Shown here: positions 54,061 through 63,900 of the stretch, piece after piece
Numbering within the stretch: the stretch's first letter is position 1
How the letters are laid out: each line of letters begins with the position of its first letter
Program-made: the position numbers and the translations under genes
Assembly (NCBI RefSeq): GCF_002873135.1
Contig: NZ_MCVI01000011.1
Span: 39,690 to 103,689 of the forward strand
Source of the DNA: Shewanella sp. 10N.286.48.A6
GTDB lineage: Bacteria; Pseudomonadota; Gammaproteobacteria; Enterobacterales; Shewanellaceae
Reading direction: 5' to 3'
DNA length: 64,000 nucleotides
The notes under the pieces: model-generated
Database searches by the model: none
Told to the model about the DNA's origin: nothing
The model's input: only the letters and a program-made list of their open reading frames with translations

Positions 54061-54726
54061 CTAGTGATCCTTATGGTAGTCATATCCGGAGACGATAGAG
54101 TCAACAGAGTTATGCTTAAAGCGTATGCCTGACCAAACCGCCATATAGATATGAATAACCACAAATATAATGAAAGCCCAGGTGACTATGTGATGCCAAA
54201 TTCGTACTTGTGCTAACCCGCCCATTAAGGCCGTAAACCAAGCTGAAACTTCCCATATAGCGCCACCTAACCCTTGATGATAAACATTGGCATAAAGCAC
54301 CAAGCCAGTGATACACATGAATAAAGCCGCAAATGATATGGCAACGTATGTCACAAACTGCAAAGGTCCGTATACGCCAGCTTTATCTAAGTGTCCCATC
54401 CAGATATAGGATTTAATTTGTGCTATCCAGCTCTTCAGGCTTAAAACATCTCTGATTGAACGTCGTTCAATGGCGCTTTTAGCAAAAAAGAACAAGTAAA
54501 AACGTACTATGGTGATACTGGTAAGTACAAAGCCAAACACGAGATGTACAAAGCGGATCCCGCCTTGAACCAAGACATCAGAAGATGCGGGCGCCACCAA
54601 AAATGGCCATGAAATGTAAAAACCAGTTACCACTAACATCAAAATAGACAGTGCTCTAAGCCAATGGAATATCCGTATGGCAGGTGAGAAGATGAGTTCT
54701 CTGCGATGGGTTGCAATTTGAGTCAT
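54061..54726 (-). CDS. hyaC: Ni/Fe-hydrogenase b-type cytochrome HyaC
   Basis: A 221-residue di-heme cytochrome b that anchors the hydrogenase and passes electrons to the quinone pool. Four membrane helices (about 18-40, 58-82, 122-148 and 175-203) carry His residues in IRIFHWLRAL, GIRFVHLVFG, VRIWHHIVTW and FVVIHIYMAVW, which supply the heme ligands. It lies between hyaB (29 bases) and hyaD (3 bases). Confidence 0.93.
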   Translation of the reverse strand: MTQIATHRRELIFSPAIRIFHWLRALSILMLVVTGFYISWPFLVAPASSDVLVQGGIRFVHLVFGFVLTSITIVRFYLFFFAKSAIERRSIRDVLSLKSWIAQIKSYIWMGHLDKAGVYGPLQFVTYVAISFAALFMCITGLVLYANVYHQGLGGAIWEVSAWFTALMGGLAQVRIWHHIVTWAFIIFVVIHIYMAVWSGIRFKHNSVDSIVSGYDYHKDH

Positions 54727-54755
54727 AATCCTTTCCTCTTAGATCCGCAAACTTG

Positions 54756-56459
54756 CTAAAACCCGTTAGGATCGATGCGGAATTCACCTAAATCATTACC
54801 TTTATAGTCCATTACGTGTACCGCGCAGGCCATACATGGATCAAAGGAGTGAATAATTCGAATGACTTCCAGTGGTTTGGTTGGATCTTCAAGTTCAAGC
54901 CCAATCAGTGATGCTTCATAAGGGCCAACTTTACCGTCAGCATCTACAGGGCCAGAATTCCACGTGGTCGGAACAATAGCTTGGTAATTTTCTATCTTAC
55001 CGCCCTTAATTCTGATCCAGTGACTGAGCATTCCACGCGGCGCTTCAATCATCGCATGGCCGATGTAATCGCGATCTGAGTCTATTTCTGGTGTCACATA
55101 GGTAGATTCATCCGATTGCATATTGGTTAACATGGCATCAAAGGTTTTTAAGCCTTCTTCTGCCACAATCACGGTTTGCAGCATGCGCGCCGCGGTGCGG
55201 CCTAAGGTGGTGAATAATGCTTCTATAGGCAGGCCTGTTGCGGCGAGCAACCCATTAACACTATCAACAACAATCTTGTTGCCACGGGCATAGTTCACCA
55301 GTAAACAGGCTAACGGCCCAACTTCTACGGGTTCGCCCTGATATCGTGGGGATTTAACCCAAGAGTATTTTCCATCACCATCGACAGTCGGTAATTTGCC
55401 ATACACGGTATCGCGCTCAACAAATCCGGTGTAATTTGGAATCGTTGTGCCGTCATAGGGGTGCTGGGCGGTTTTTGCGTCATACCATGAGTGGGTGACA
55501 TCTTCTTTTATGGCATCGGGATCTAAATCGCTCACCCCGGCTAAATCTCCATTCATTATCACGCCTTGCTCAAACAGATATTGACCATCAGCTAAGATAA
55601 AGTCATCGGTGGCTAAAAAGTTTTTAACACTGACGCCGCCTAACACACTTGGCTCGCCACCAAAGGCGGCAGCTGCCATAACGATGTCGGCTTTATAAGC
55701 GCGGATAATAAAGTCATGGACGATAGCGTGTTTTTGTTTCCACTCTTGTAAACGTGCAGGACTTAGCATGTCTCTAACAGAGGTAACACCGCCAACTACA
55801 AGGGATTGCGGATGCGGCGACTTGCCGCCAAATATTGCTAGCATTTCAGCTGCTACACGCTGAACTTCTAACGCTTTAAGGTAATGGGATAGGGCAATGA
55901 GGTTTTGCTCTGGCGTGAACTTGTAGGTTTTATTGCCCCAATAGGCATTAGCAAAAGGCCCAAGCTTTCCGGTATCAACCAAGCCTTTGACTCTTTGCTG
56001 TACGGCGCGTAATTCACCTTCGCCAGTGGCGATAGGGTTTTCGGTGTATTTATTGGCTTCTTGGGCGGCTAATGCCGGATCGGCACTTAAGGCTGACACC
56101 ACATCAACCCAATCTAAACCATGTAAATGATAGAAGTGCACAATGTGATCATGCACATACAAAGAGGTTTGCATTAACGAGCGTAAGTACTTTGCGTTGA
56201 GCGGGATTTTAACCCCTAAGGCATTTTCAACCGCTTCAGTACCGCAGCGATAATGAGAATAGGTACATACCCCACAAATACGTTGCACAATTAGGCCGAC
56301 ATCCATAGGAGTACGGCCTTTTAAAATGACTTCAATACCACGCCAAAGGGTAGAAGATGACCAGGCCTTTTGAATAACATTATTTTCATCAACTTCAACT
56401 TCAACACGTAAATGGCCTTCGATACGGGTGATAGGATCGATAACGACTCGTTTACTCAT
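54756..56459 (-). CDS. hyaB: [NiFe] hydrogenase large subunit HyaB
   Basis: A 567-residue catalytic subunit with the NiFe site. The two ligand motifs are RICGVCTYSHY (Cys62, Cys65) and DPCMACAVH (Cys542, Cys545, His548). The 19 residues after His548 form the extension removed by HyaD. Other group 1 segments include TRIEGHLRVEV and GEPSVLGGVSVKNF. It works in the periplasm, exported with HyaA. It is three bases after hyaA and leads into hyaC. Confidence 0.97.
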   Translation of the reverse strand: MSKRVVIDPITRIEGHLRVEVEVDENNVIQKAWSSSTLWRGIEVILKGRTPMDVGLIVQRICGVCTYSHYRCGTEAVENALGVKIPLNAKYLRSLMQTSLYVHDHIVHFYHLHGLDWVDVVSALSADPALAAQEANKYTENPIATGEGELRAVQQRVKGLVDTGKLGPFANAYWGNKTYKFTPEQNLIALSHYLKALEVQRVAAEMLAIFGGKSPHPQSLVVGGVTSVRDMLSPARLQEWKQKHAIVHDFIIRAYKADIVMAAAAFGGEPSVLGGVSVKNFLATDDFILADGQYLFEQGVIMNGDLAGVSDLDPDAIKEDVTHSWYDAKTAQHPYDGTTIPNYTGFVERDTVYGKLPTVDGDGKYSWVKSPRYQGEPVEVGPLACLLVNYARGNKIVVDSVNGLLAATGLPIEALFTTLGRTAARMLQTVIVAEEGLKTFDAMLTNMQSDESTYVTPEIDSDRDYIGHAMIEAPRGMLSHWIRIKGGKIENYQAIVPTTWNSGPVDADGKVGPYEASLIGLELEDPTKPLEVIRIIHSFDPCMACAVHVMDYKGNDLGEFRIDPNGF

Positions 56460-56462
56460 GGT

Positions 56463-57599
56463 TTATTCCTCTAGCGGCTTAGCAAAAAGACTAGTTACTG
56501 CGTGAGCACCTATGCCCACAACGGTCGCACCAAGAATGACGGTACCAATGGTATCGGCAGTGGCATCAATACCGTGGAGCAACTGTCTGCCTAATGGCTT
56601 TTCGAAATCCGCCATATCATCCCAAAAATTAGGTTCAGCGCAGCCAATACAGCCATGACCTGCAAGTACTGGCCAACTGGTATGATGATTAAAGCGTTCA
56701 GTGGGGCAGTTGTTGTAGGTATAAGGGCCTTTACAGCCCATTTTGTATAGGCAGTAGCCATCTTTAGCACCTTGATCGCCAAAGGTTTCTACAAATTCGC
56801 CAGCGTCAAAACGACCACGACGTTCACAGTTATCATGCACTCTAGCGCCGTATGCCCATTTAGGGCGATTAAACATATCTAACGCGGGCAGTTTTCCGAA
56901 CATGATGAAATACATCAAGGTACCGACAATGTTCTTTTCACTAGGAGGACAACCGCCTAAATTAATCACCGGTTTATCAATAACCTCTTGCACACCTTTT
57001 GCACCAGTAGGGTTGGGCGCTGCAGCTTGTACACCGCCAAATGCGGCGCAAGTTCCAACAGAAATAATTGCAGCCGCCCCAGCAGCTGCTTCTTTTACTA
57101 TCTGCATTCCGGTATGGCCTTTACAGCCGACCGTTAAATAAGTGCCATTATTAGCCGTTGGTACAGCACCCTCTACCGCTAATAAGTAATTACCTTTATA
57201 TGCCTCCATAGCATGCTCAAGGTTTTCTTCCGCTTGCCAACCGGCTGCAGCCATCAATGTTTCATGATATTCCAAAGAAATATGATCAAAGATGAGGCTG
57301 TCTAAATTAGGGCTGTCGGTTCTGATAAGGGATTCTGAACAACCGGTACATTCGGCCATATGCAGCCAAATCAGTGGTACTCGATCAGCAAGCTCAGCGG
57401 CTTCGGCAACTAGATTGGTGAAAGGCAGGGGCAATGCGAGTAGTGCGGTAACAGATGCACTCCAAGTCATAAACTCACGTCGGCTAATGCCATTTTTTAT
57501 TAATTTATCTTTTAGGCTAACGCTGTGACGTGGTTGTAACTGCTGCAATTGCGCAATTCGTGTTTTACATCGTTGATATAAAGCTGCATGTGTATCCAT
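56463..57599 (-). CDS. hyaA: [NiFe] hydrogenase small subunit HyaA
   Basis: A 378-residue iron-sulfur subunit. A twin-arginine signal SRREFMTWSASVTALLAL (about 39-56) directs export of the HyaAB complex. Proximal cluster ligands are in AECTGCSES (Cys84, Cys87), VGTCAAFGG and GGCPPSEKN; medial and distal ligands are in HDNCERRGRF, GYCLYKMGCKGPYTYNNCP and GHGCIGCAEPNFWDD. The extra Cys residues of oxygen-tolerant enzymes are Gly here. A C-terminal membrane helix (about 345-370) contacts HyaC. It is the first gene of the unit, with AAGG seven bases before the ATG and an FNR-type promoter upstream. Confidence 0.97.
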   Translation of the reverse strand: MDTHAALYQRCKTRIAQLQQLQPRHSVSLKDKLIKNGISRREFMTWSASVTALLALPLPFTNLVAEAAELADRVPLIWLHMAECTGCSESLIRTDSPNLDSLIFDHISLEYHETLMAAAGWQAEENLEHAMEAYKGNYLLAVEGAVPTANNGTYLTVGCKGHTGMQIVKEAAAGAAAIISVGTCAAFGGVQAAAPNPTGAKGVQEVIDKPVINLGGCPPSEKNIVGTLMYFIMFGKLPALDMFNRPKWAYGARVHDNCERRGRFDAGEFVETFGDQGAKDGYCLYKMGCKGPYTYNNCPTERFNHHTSWPVLAGHGCIGCAEPNFWDDMADFEKPLGRQLLHGIDATADTIGTVILGATVVGIGAHAVTSLFAKPLEE

Positions 57600-57641
57600 C
57601 TGATAACCTTATCCATGTTGGAGGATCAAACTGCTTTATTA

Positions 57642-57682
57642 AATATAGATCTGTTAGGGATAGGTATATTGATACAAATCAA
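57642..57682 (-). promoter_or_regulatory. FNR (EtrA) class II promoter of the hya-hyp unit
   Basis: TTGATACAAATCAA (57669-57682) is a perfect FNR box (TTGAT-N4-ATCAA). On the minus strand a -10 element TATATT (57642-57647) is placed so that the box centres near -41.5, the classic activating position. The rest of the 57600-57953 gap is AT-rich and I see no gene in it. Confidence 0.75.
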
Positions 57683-57953
57683 TCATTGTTCACTTATTGA
57701 ACACATATAAAAATAGAGTGTTTCGCTATTTCAACAAATAGTGAGCTGTTGATTCTTGGAGTTTTTTGCGAGGATTGATAGCAGCTAAATAGAAGTCACT
57801 AGGAAACTAGAAGCTATTGGACGTACTTGTCTGATGTTGATTTTATTTACAGCAAAAGTGAATTTCAATTTCTAACTTTATGGCTGTTTAAAACCAGTAA
57901 AATCGCGCTGACTTATCTCAAATTCAACGCGCATATCATCATAATTATTTAAG

Positions 57954-58790
57954 TTAACTGCCAGTCAATTGTTTCAATACCTGTGGCGGTACTAAGATTG
58001 ATAATTTCGCTAAACATGCATTAGTACTTGGATCGCGATATTTAATTTTAAATTGACATAATGTGTATAAGCGTTGCGGCTCATTACTGACTTACTTTCG
58101 GGGTTAAATCGCGATTAAAGCCATATTGGCCAGCGGCTGTGTTTGATTTTTTGTCCATTTGATATGCTCACTGGTGGGGCCGTGACAGGTTTCACAGGCC
58201 ATGTTGATTTCTGACCAACTACTGTCAAAGCTATTGTCTGTTACGTTATAGTTTTTTTTGACATTGGTTGAGTGACAATCAGCGCACATGTAGTTCCAGT
58301 TTTGGCCTTTATTAGTCCAAAAGAACTCGTCGTAAGGATCCATTTCAGGATACAAATAAAACCAGCGCTGTCCGCCTTCATCTTTACTACGGCTATCCCA
58401 AGCAAAAGGGAGTAGTTGTATCGCACCATTTTCAAATTCAACCATATATTGCTGTAGAGGTTCATAACCAAAGGTATAGCTAATTTTATAGTCGTTAAAC
58501 TTGCCATCTGGGCCTTTAATATTGACCCAGTACTCACTTCCTCTCATAAAAAAGCGTGAGACTTCACCTTGGTAGTCAAATTGTTGATCGGTAAAGTTTG
58601 CTAGAACGATATCTGCAGTAGTCCGCCCCATAGACATATCATGATGCGAGCCTTGCCAATCACTGTATTGTTGCTGGTGGCATTCAACACAGGTTTGGCT
58701 GCCACTAAATTCAGCTGCTGGTGTAGTCGCATTCACAAAAAAGGTCGTTAAGCTGAAGAAGGTAATACTGATTAGCTGATTGAATTTAAT
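57954..58790 (-). pseudogene. decayed multiheme cytochrome c gene
   Basis: The main fragment (58104-58736) encodes about 210 residues with three CxxCH heme sites (CVECH, CADCH, CETCH) and the start of a larger TPR-type cytochrome. Upstream in frame, codons from 58790 encode a clear signal peptide (KFNQLISITFFSLTTFFVNA), but the expected start codon is ATT and a stop lies four codons before it; only a GTG inside the signal peptide remains. At the 3' end the frame closes early, while a shifted frame continues as GFNRDLTPKVSQ, and a third frame (to 57954) holds a plausible C-terminal remnant. This suggests start loss, frameshift and internal deletion. Confidence 0.6.
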
Positions 58791-59142
58791 CTTAAATTTA
58801 CGTCAAAGATTATTAAGATCTTATAGTAAAATGAAATTAACAATTAACCAACACTTTGCTGGTGGCAATCTTGATTTATTCGCCATTTTTGATTTTTTTG
58901 GCTACTGTTAAAGTACTGGTAAAGCACTGTTATTATGCTTTTATGACTAAAGCAATATTGGCAGCATAGTTTCGCAATACCTAATGCAGTGGATATCAAC
59001 GCTAAGCGCAGTGGTAAATTATGCCGAGCAACTTGTTTTTTATATCAATTGCTCTACATTTTAATAAGAGAACGACTAGCGTTACCGCGTAAGTACACAT
59101 AGATACGTTTAACTCATTGAAGACAGGATATAAGAGGCTTTT
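58791..59142. other. 352-base gap, no gene seen
   Basis: AT-rich region between the cytochrome remnant and the YdcH-like gene. The only plus-strand frame of note is a 26-codon stretch from the ATG at 58831, without a clear ribosome binding site. A good site (AAGAGGC) precedes the gene at 59143. Confidence 0.5.
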
Positions 59143-59391
59143 ATGCTAGGTGAAAATCATTCCCTCAGAAACGAATTTCCAGATCACATAGATACGATTA
59201 CTTCGCTTATTAGCAGCAATGTCGATTTTGCTGAAATAATGAAAAAATACGATGCGTTAGATAAACAAATTAGAGATCTTGAGATGCGAGACTCGCCCAT
59301 CGCAGACGAATCCATCCATGAGTTAAAGCAGCAGCGTGTAGTAATGAAAGACGCCCTTTATCATCAAATTACTTTGGCAGAACAGGGCTAA
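59143..59391 (+). CDS. YdcH family (DUF465) protein
   Basis: An 82-residue helical protein of the DUF465/YdcH family. The pattern EFPDHIDTITSLISSNVDFAEIMKKYDALDKQIRDLE followed by ELKQQRVVMKDALYHQI is the family signature; it probably forms a helical hairpin or coiled coil. The function is not known. It is a single gene with a ribosome binding site AAGAGGC and a strong terminator 17 bases after the stop. Confidence 0.82.
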   Translation: MLGENHSLRNEFPDHIDTITSLISSNVDFAEIMKKYDALDKQIRDLEMRDSPIADESIHELKQQRVVMKDALYHQITLAEQG

Positions 59392-59407
59392 AAGAATGTA
59401 TTTAAGA

Positions 59408-59443
59408 AGCGGGCAATATCGATTAGATATTGCCCGTTTTTTT
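59408..59443 (+). terminator. terminator of the YdcH-like gene
   Basis: CGGGCAATATC (59410-59420) pairs with GATATTGCCCG (59426-59436), followed by seven T. It runs up to the stop of the convergent gene. Confidence 0.88.
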
Positions 59444-60743
59444 ATTGCTTTAATAAAGGAGACAGCACGTCAAGTTTGCCATCAATGGGTTCACTAATAG
59501 ATAAATTAAGTATGTGTGCAATTAAAGGGTAAACATGAATATTTTTAGCTAACTCAATTTCTGCTTGATGGTTAAAAGCCGGGCCGTTGGCATAAAAAAT
59601 GGCATTCATATCCGGCATCACTTCAGCGTAGTAGCCATGTTTACCCTTAACGCCAGGTTTTGCATCACTGCTGGTAATGTAATGATCATGGGTGACCAAA
59701 ATCGCATCACCAATGGCGGGATTAAAGTCATACTCAAGGTGCTTAGGTATCGACTCCTTTCTATAAAATGCTAAGCCATCGGTCGCAGCAACTAGTTTCT
59801 CAAGGGCAATTAAATCTTGGTCTTTATTATTGCCATGGGCGCGCACTAATGAAAAAGCGGCGTCATTAATAAAACTAAATCGAGATTTTAATGCCTCATC
59901 ATCGGCAAACAGTTTGTCTGTGTAGATACGCTCAAAATCAGCAACCTGTGCCATACCATGATCTGATGTGATGATAATATTAACCGCATAAGGTAGCGCA
60001 TTTACTTGCTCAATTAAGCTAGCAATGACCTTATCAATGTAATTGACAGCATCATGGGTTTGCTGCGATAACGGCCCGTGATGATGACCTGCGCTATCGA
60101 CATCTGAAAAGTATAATGTCACAAATTGCGGCCGCTGCGTTTCAGGTAATTTAAGCCATTCAATAACTTGCTCGACACGGGTTTCATTTGCGACTCTACC
60201 GTCATATCGTTTCCAATAAGTGGGTCTAAAACCTGCTATTTCAGCTTCTGAGCCGGGCCAGAAATACGTAGCTGATTTCATTCCTTGCTGGGCAGCTAAA
60301 GACCAAAGTGGAACGCCAGTGTAAAAACGGCCATCGGTGACGGCATCATGGTCGTTTAAAGCGTAATGGCGCCCTAATGTGGGGTTGTAGAAACGATTAG
60401 CAACAATGCCATGATTACTGGGATAGAGACCGGTAACCAGAGTCAAATGGTTAGGGAAGGTGACTGTTGGAAATGACGGCGTTAATTGCGTTATTGTTGC
60501 GGCATTGCTGGCAAAGTTATTAAGAAACTTAGGCTGATGAACTTTATTGTAATCATGCCTATAACCATCAATAGAGATAAGTAACACATAGGGCTTATCA
60601 TTGACATTATGGGGCTGATTTGACCCTAATGATGATGTTTCATCTGCCATGATATTATGGCTTAAAAAAACCAATGCGATAGTAATACTGCTACTAAGTT
60701 GTTTTAACCTTGCAAGGCTGTTGGATGCTAACCATTGACGCAT
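59442..60743 (-). CDS. secreted ectonucleotide pyrophosphatase/phosphodiesterase
   Basis: A 433-residue protein of the alkaline-phosphatase superfamily, NPP branch. An N-terminal signal peptide (about 12-33) sends it to the periplasm. Two-metal site motifs are LLISIDGYRHDY, the nucleophile Thr in PSFPTVTFPNHLTLVTG, FSDVDSAGHHHGPLS, IITSDHGMA and the final HGYYAEVMPDM. Such enzymes cleave nucleotides, sugar nucleotides or phosphodiesters; the substrate cannot be told. It is a single gene between the YdcH-like gene and the RND pump. Confidence 0.87.
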   Translation of the reverse strand: MRQWLASNSLARLKQLSSSITIALVFLSHNIMADETSSLGSNQPHNVNDKPYVLLISIDGYRHDYNKVHQPKFLNNFASNAATITQLTPSFPTVTFPNHLTLVTGLYPSNHGIVANRFYNPTLGRHYALNDHDAVTDGRFYTGVPLWSLAAQQGMKSATYFWPGSEAEIAGFRPTYWKRYDGRVANETRVEQVIEWLKLPETQRPQFVTLYFSDVDSAGHHHGPLSQQTHDAVNYIDKVIASLIEQVNALPYAVNIIITSDHGMAQVADFERIYTDKLFADDEALKSRFSFINDAAFSLVRAHGNNKDQDLIALEKLVAATDGLAFYRKESIPKHLEYDFNPAIGDAILVTHDHYITSSDAKPGVKGKHGYYAEVMPDMNAIFYANGPAFNHQAEIELAKNIHVYPLIAHILNLSISEPIDGKLDVLSPLLKQ

Positions 60744-60924
60744 TATTGCTTCCTTTATTATTGTATTTAGTCGAAGACAAAAATTACTTTGAACTCTTTT
60801 TATTATCTAATTTAGCCATCATAGTTAGTGTTGATGACAATCATATGATGTGTCATATTTTGCAGGCTGATTAGTTAACAAGTATTTTAGTTAATTATCA
60901 ATGCAATTAACTGAAATTAAAACA

Positions 60925-60957
60925 ATAAAAAAGCGAAACATCCTGTTTCGCTTTTTT
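60925..60957 (-). terminator. terminator of the RND efflux unit
   Basis: AAGCGAAACA (60931-60940) pairs with TGTTTCGCTT (60944-60953) over a TCC loop, between A- and T-runs. Confidence 0.85.
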
Positions 60958-60978
60958 ATTGGTCACATTGTTAACCGA

Positions 60979-63900
60979 TTATTTTACTGCTTGACTGGCT
61001 AACTCTGCTTTATGCTCTTCAGCTGTTAATGGAAAATAATGTCTCCAAGAACCTCTCAAGAAAATCCGCGTATCTTCAATTGCTATATAAAGACAAGGGA
61101 TTAAACACAGTGTTACCACTGTTGCGAACAACACCCCAAACGCCAGTGATACGGCCATTGGTATCACCATTTGTGCCTGCATACTGGTTTCAGTCATGAT
61201 TGGCACTAGACCAATAAAGGTCGTTAAAGAGGTCAACATAATCGCTCTAAAACGTCTGCAACCAGCGTTAATTACCGCATCATTGAGTTTAACCCCTTGT
61301 TTTCGGGAATTATTCACATAATCCACCATCACTAGTGAGTCATTGACCACCACACCTGCAGCGGCAATAATCCCGAATACAGAAAGGGCACTTAAATCAA
61401 TACCTAAAATGATATGGCCAAGCATTGAGCCAATCACGCCAAATGGGATCACCGACATGATCATAAAGGGTTGCACGTATGACTTAAGCGGTATCGCTAA
61501 TAAGCTGTAAATCACCAACATAGAGATAATAAAATCACGCATTTGGGTATCGGCACTATCAAGTTGCTCCTGAATACTGCCAGAAACCTCACTTTTCACT
61601 CGAGGGTATTTTGCCAATAATTGCGGAATGAAATTATCACGAATATCTTTGGCGAGTTTAAATGGCTCAGCTTGTTCAGCATCAACCGAGGCCCATACAT
61701 TAATGGTTCGGTTACCATTTTCACGGCGAATACTACTCACGCCTTGAACTACGTTTATATTAGCGACTTCAGACAGGGGTAATTCAGCACCTTGAGGCGT
61801 TTTAATCAACACCTCCTGAACGAGGGCGATAGAGTTACGTTGCTCTTCTGGGTAGCGTAGCATCACCTTGATTTCTTCGCCGTTACGGATAATCCGCTGT
61901 GCTTCAAGTCCGTAAAAGCTATTACCGACTTGTGAAGCAATATTGGCCAGGGTTAGGCCTAAACTGTGGGCTAAAGGTTTTAAGTCAAATTGCACTTCTT
62001 TGGCAGAGGATTGACGACTGTCATTAATGTCACTCACCCCTTTTAAAGTACCTAACTTTTCTTTTAACTCCTTCGATGCAGCAATTAATTGCGCTTCATC
62101 GTTACCCTCTAGTCGGAAACTAATATCACCATCATCCATGCCGCCACCAAATAAACTATCTTGGATGGTGAAAGATTTAACTCCTGGGATATTTGGCATC
62201 GCTTGGCGCCATAATTCAGCCACTTCAAAGGTATTAATGGGTCTTAATTCCGGGTCGACCAGTTTTGTCCTCACTTCTGCTTTTGTACGACCTTGAAGCT
62301 CAACTTGTAACTCTGCAATCATGCCTTGACCATATTGAGATTCAAGCTCTTTCTCAACAGTTCGCAGGGCAGATTCAATGGCATGGGCGGCATTAAGGGT
62401 TGCGGTTTCTGCGGCATCGACATTCATTTCCAAGGTGATACGAGGAAAATCATGGGGGATTTTAGGTTGCCCAATAAAGCGTACTAAGCCGCTTATATAA
62501 AGGGCTGCGCAAATAACAATTAACATCACAAAGGTCGCAATAACTGAATAACGGTATTTTACTGCAGCAGTTAGACTAGGGCGGTAAACATTAGCAATAA
62601 AATTCGCTAGGTTTGTTTCAATTTTACCTTGAATAAAGTTAACGATATTTCTTAACCAATCTAACGGATTTTTAGAACCCGGTTGCACAACTTTAGGTTT
62701 TTTCATATGCGCTAAATGTGACGGTAAAATTAACTTTGATTCCACTAATGAAAAGATTAAGCACAAAATAACCACAAACCCAATGGCTTGACCAAAGGCT
62801 GATGAAGGGCCGTCATCTAAGGTGATCGGTAAAAACGCTGCAATGGTGGTTAATACCCCAAAGGTTGCCGGTATGGCGACCCGTTTAACCCCGCGAATAA
62901 CACTATCGATATTTTGACCGTTTTCTTCACATTCAGTATGGGCGCTTTCTCCCATCACAATGGCATCATCGACCACAATACCCAATACCAGTATGAAGGC
63001 GAATAAACTGATGACATTGATGGTGACATCAATAAAGCCCATTGGCATAAATAATAGCGTACCTAAGAAACACACGGGTAAGCCCATCATTACCCAAAAC
63101 GCTAACCGCACTCGCAGAAATAACGCCAGCATGATAAAGACTAATAATGCGCCTGTTTTCATGCTATCGAGCATTAAATCTAAACGACCTTCAAGGTAGT
63201 AGGTCATATCAACCCAAGGCTCTAAGGTCACACCGTCTGGTAAAATAGCCTGTTTGTCAGTAACGTATTTTTTTAAAGTATCGGCAACATCGGTGATACT
63301 TTGGTTTTTAGCGGCGCCAACAAAAAAGGTGACAGCATTTTGGCCATTGAATTTAGAATATTGAATGCCTTCTTCAAAGCCATCGTTGACCGTCGCAACG
63401 TCTCCCAGTAATAAGTTAGTACCGTCATCCAAGGTTAATAAGGGTAAATCTTCAAACTCATATCCGACATACGCTTGGTTTTCTACTCGTAAGTTAATGT
63501 AGCCATTTTCAGCTTTAATTTGTCCCGCTGACATATTACGGGAATAACCACGTACAGCTTCTGCAACATCGTTAAAACTAAGACCAAATTCTCTGAGTCT
63601 GTCTTTACTGACTTCGACACTGATTTCGTAATTAAGTCCGCCATAGAAATCTGAAATATTTACATTAGGCAGTTGCATGATTTCTTGATGAATTTTTTCG
63701 CCTAAGTCTTTGAGTTGTCGTTGAGATAAGTCGCCATATAAACTTAAATACATCACTTCTTGGCGTATTTTTATGCGCTCAACTTTCGGAAACTCCATGC
63801 CTGCTGGGAATGTTGATACTGAGTCAATTTCTGATTTAACTTCATCCAATACAATTTGCGGATCGTATGAGTCTTCAATTCTGAAATAACCAGAGGCTTG

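Noticed and set aside
58831-58911. Short plus-strand frame starting MKLTINQHFAGGNLD, reminiscent of the first residues of some M14 carboxypeptidases
   Set aside because: The frame closes after 26 codons, the rest shows no family pattern and there is no good ribosome binding site.
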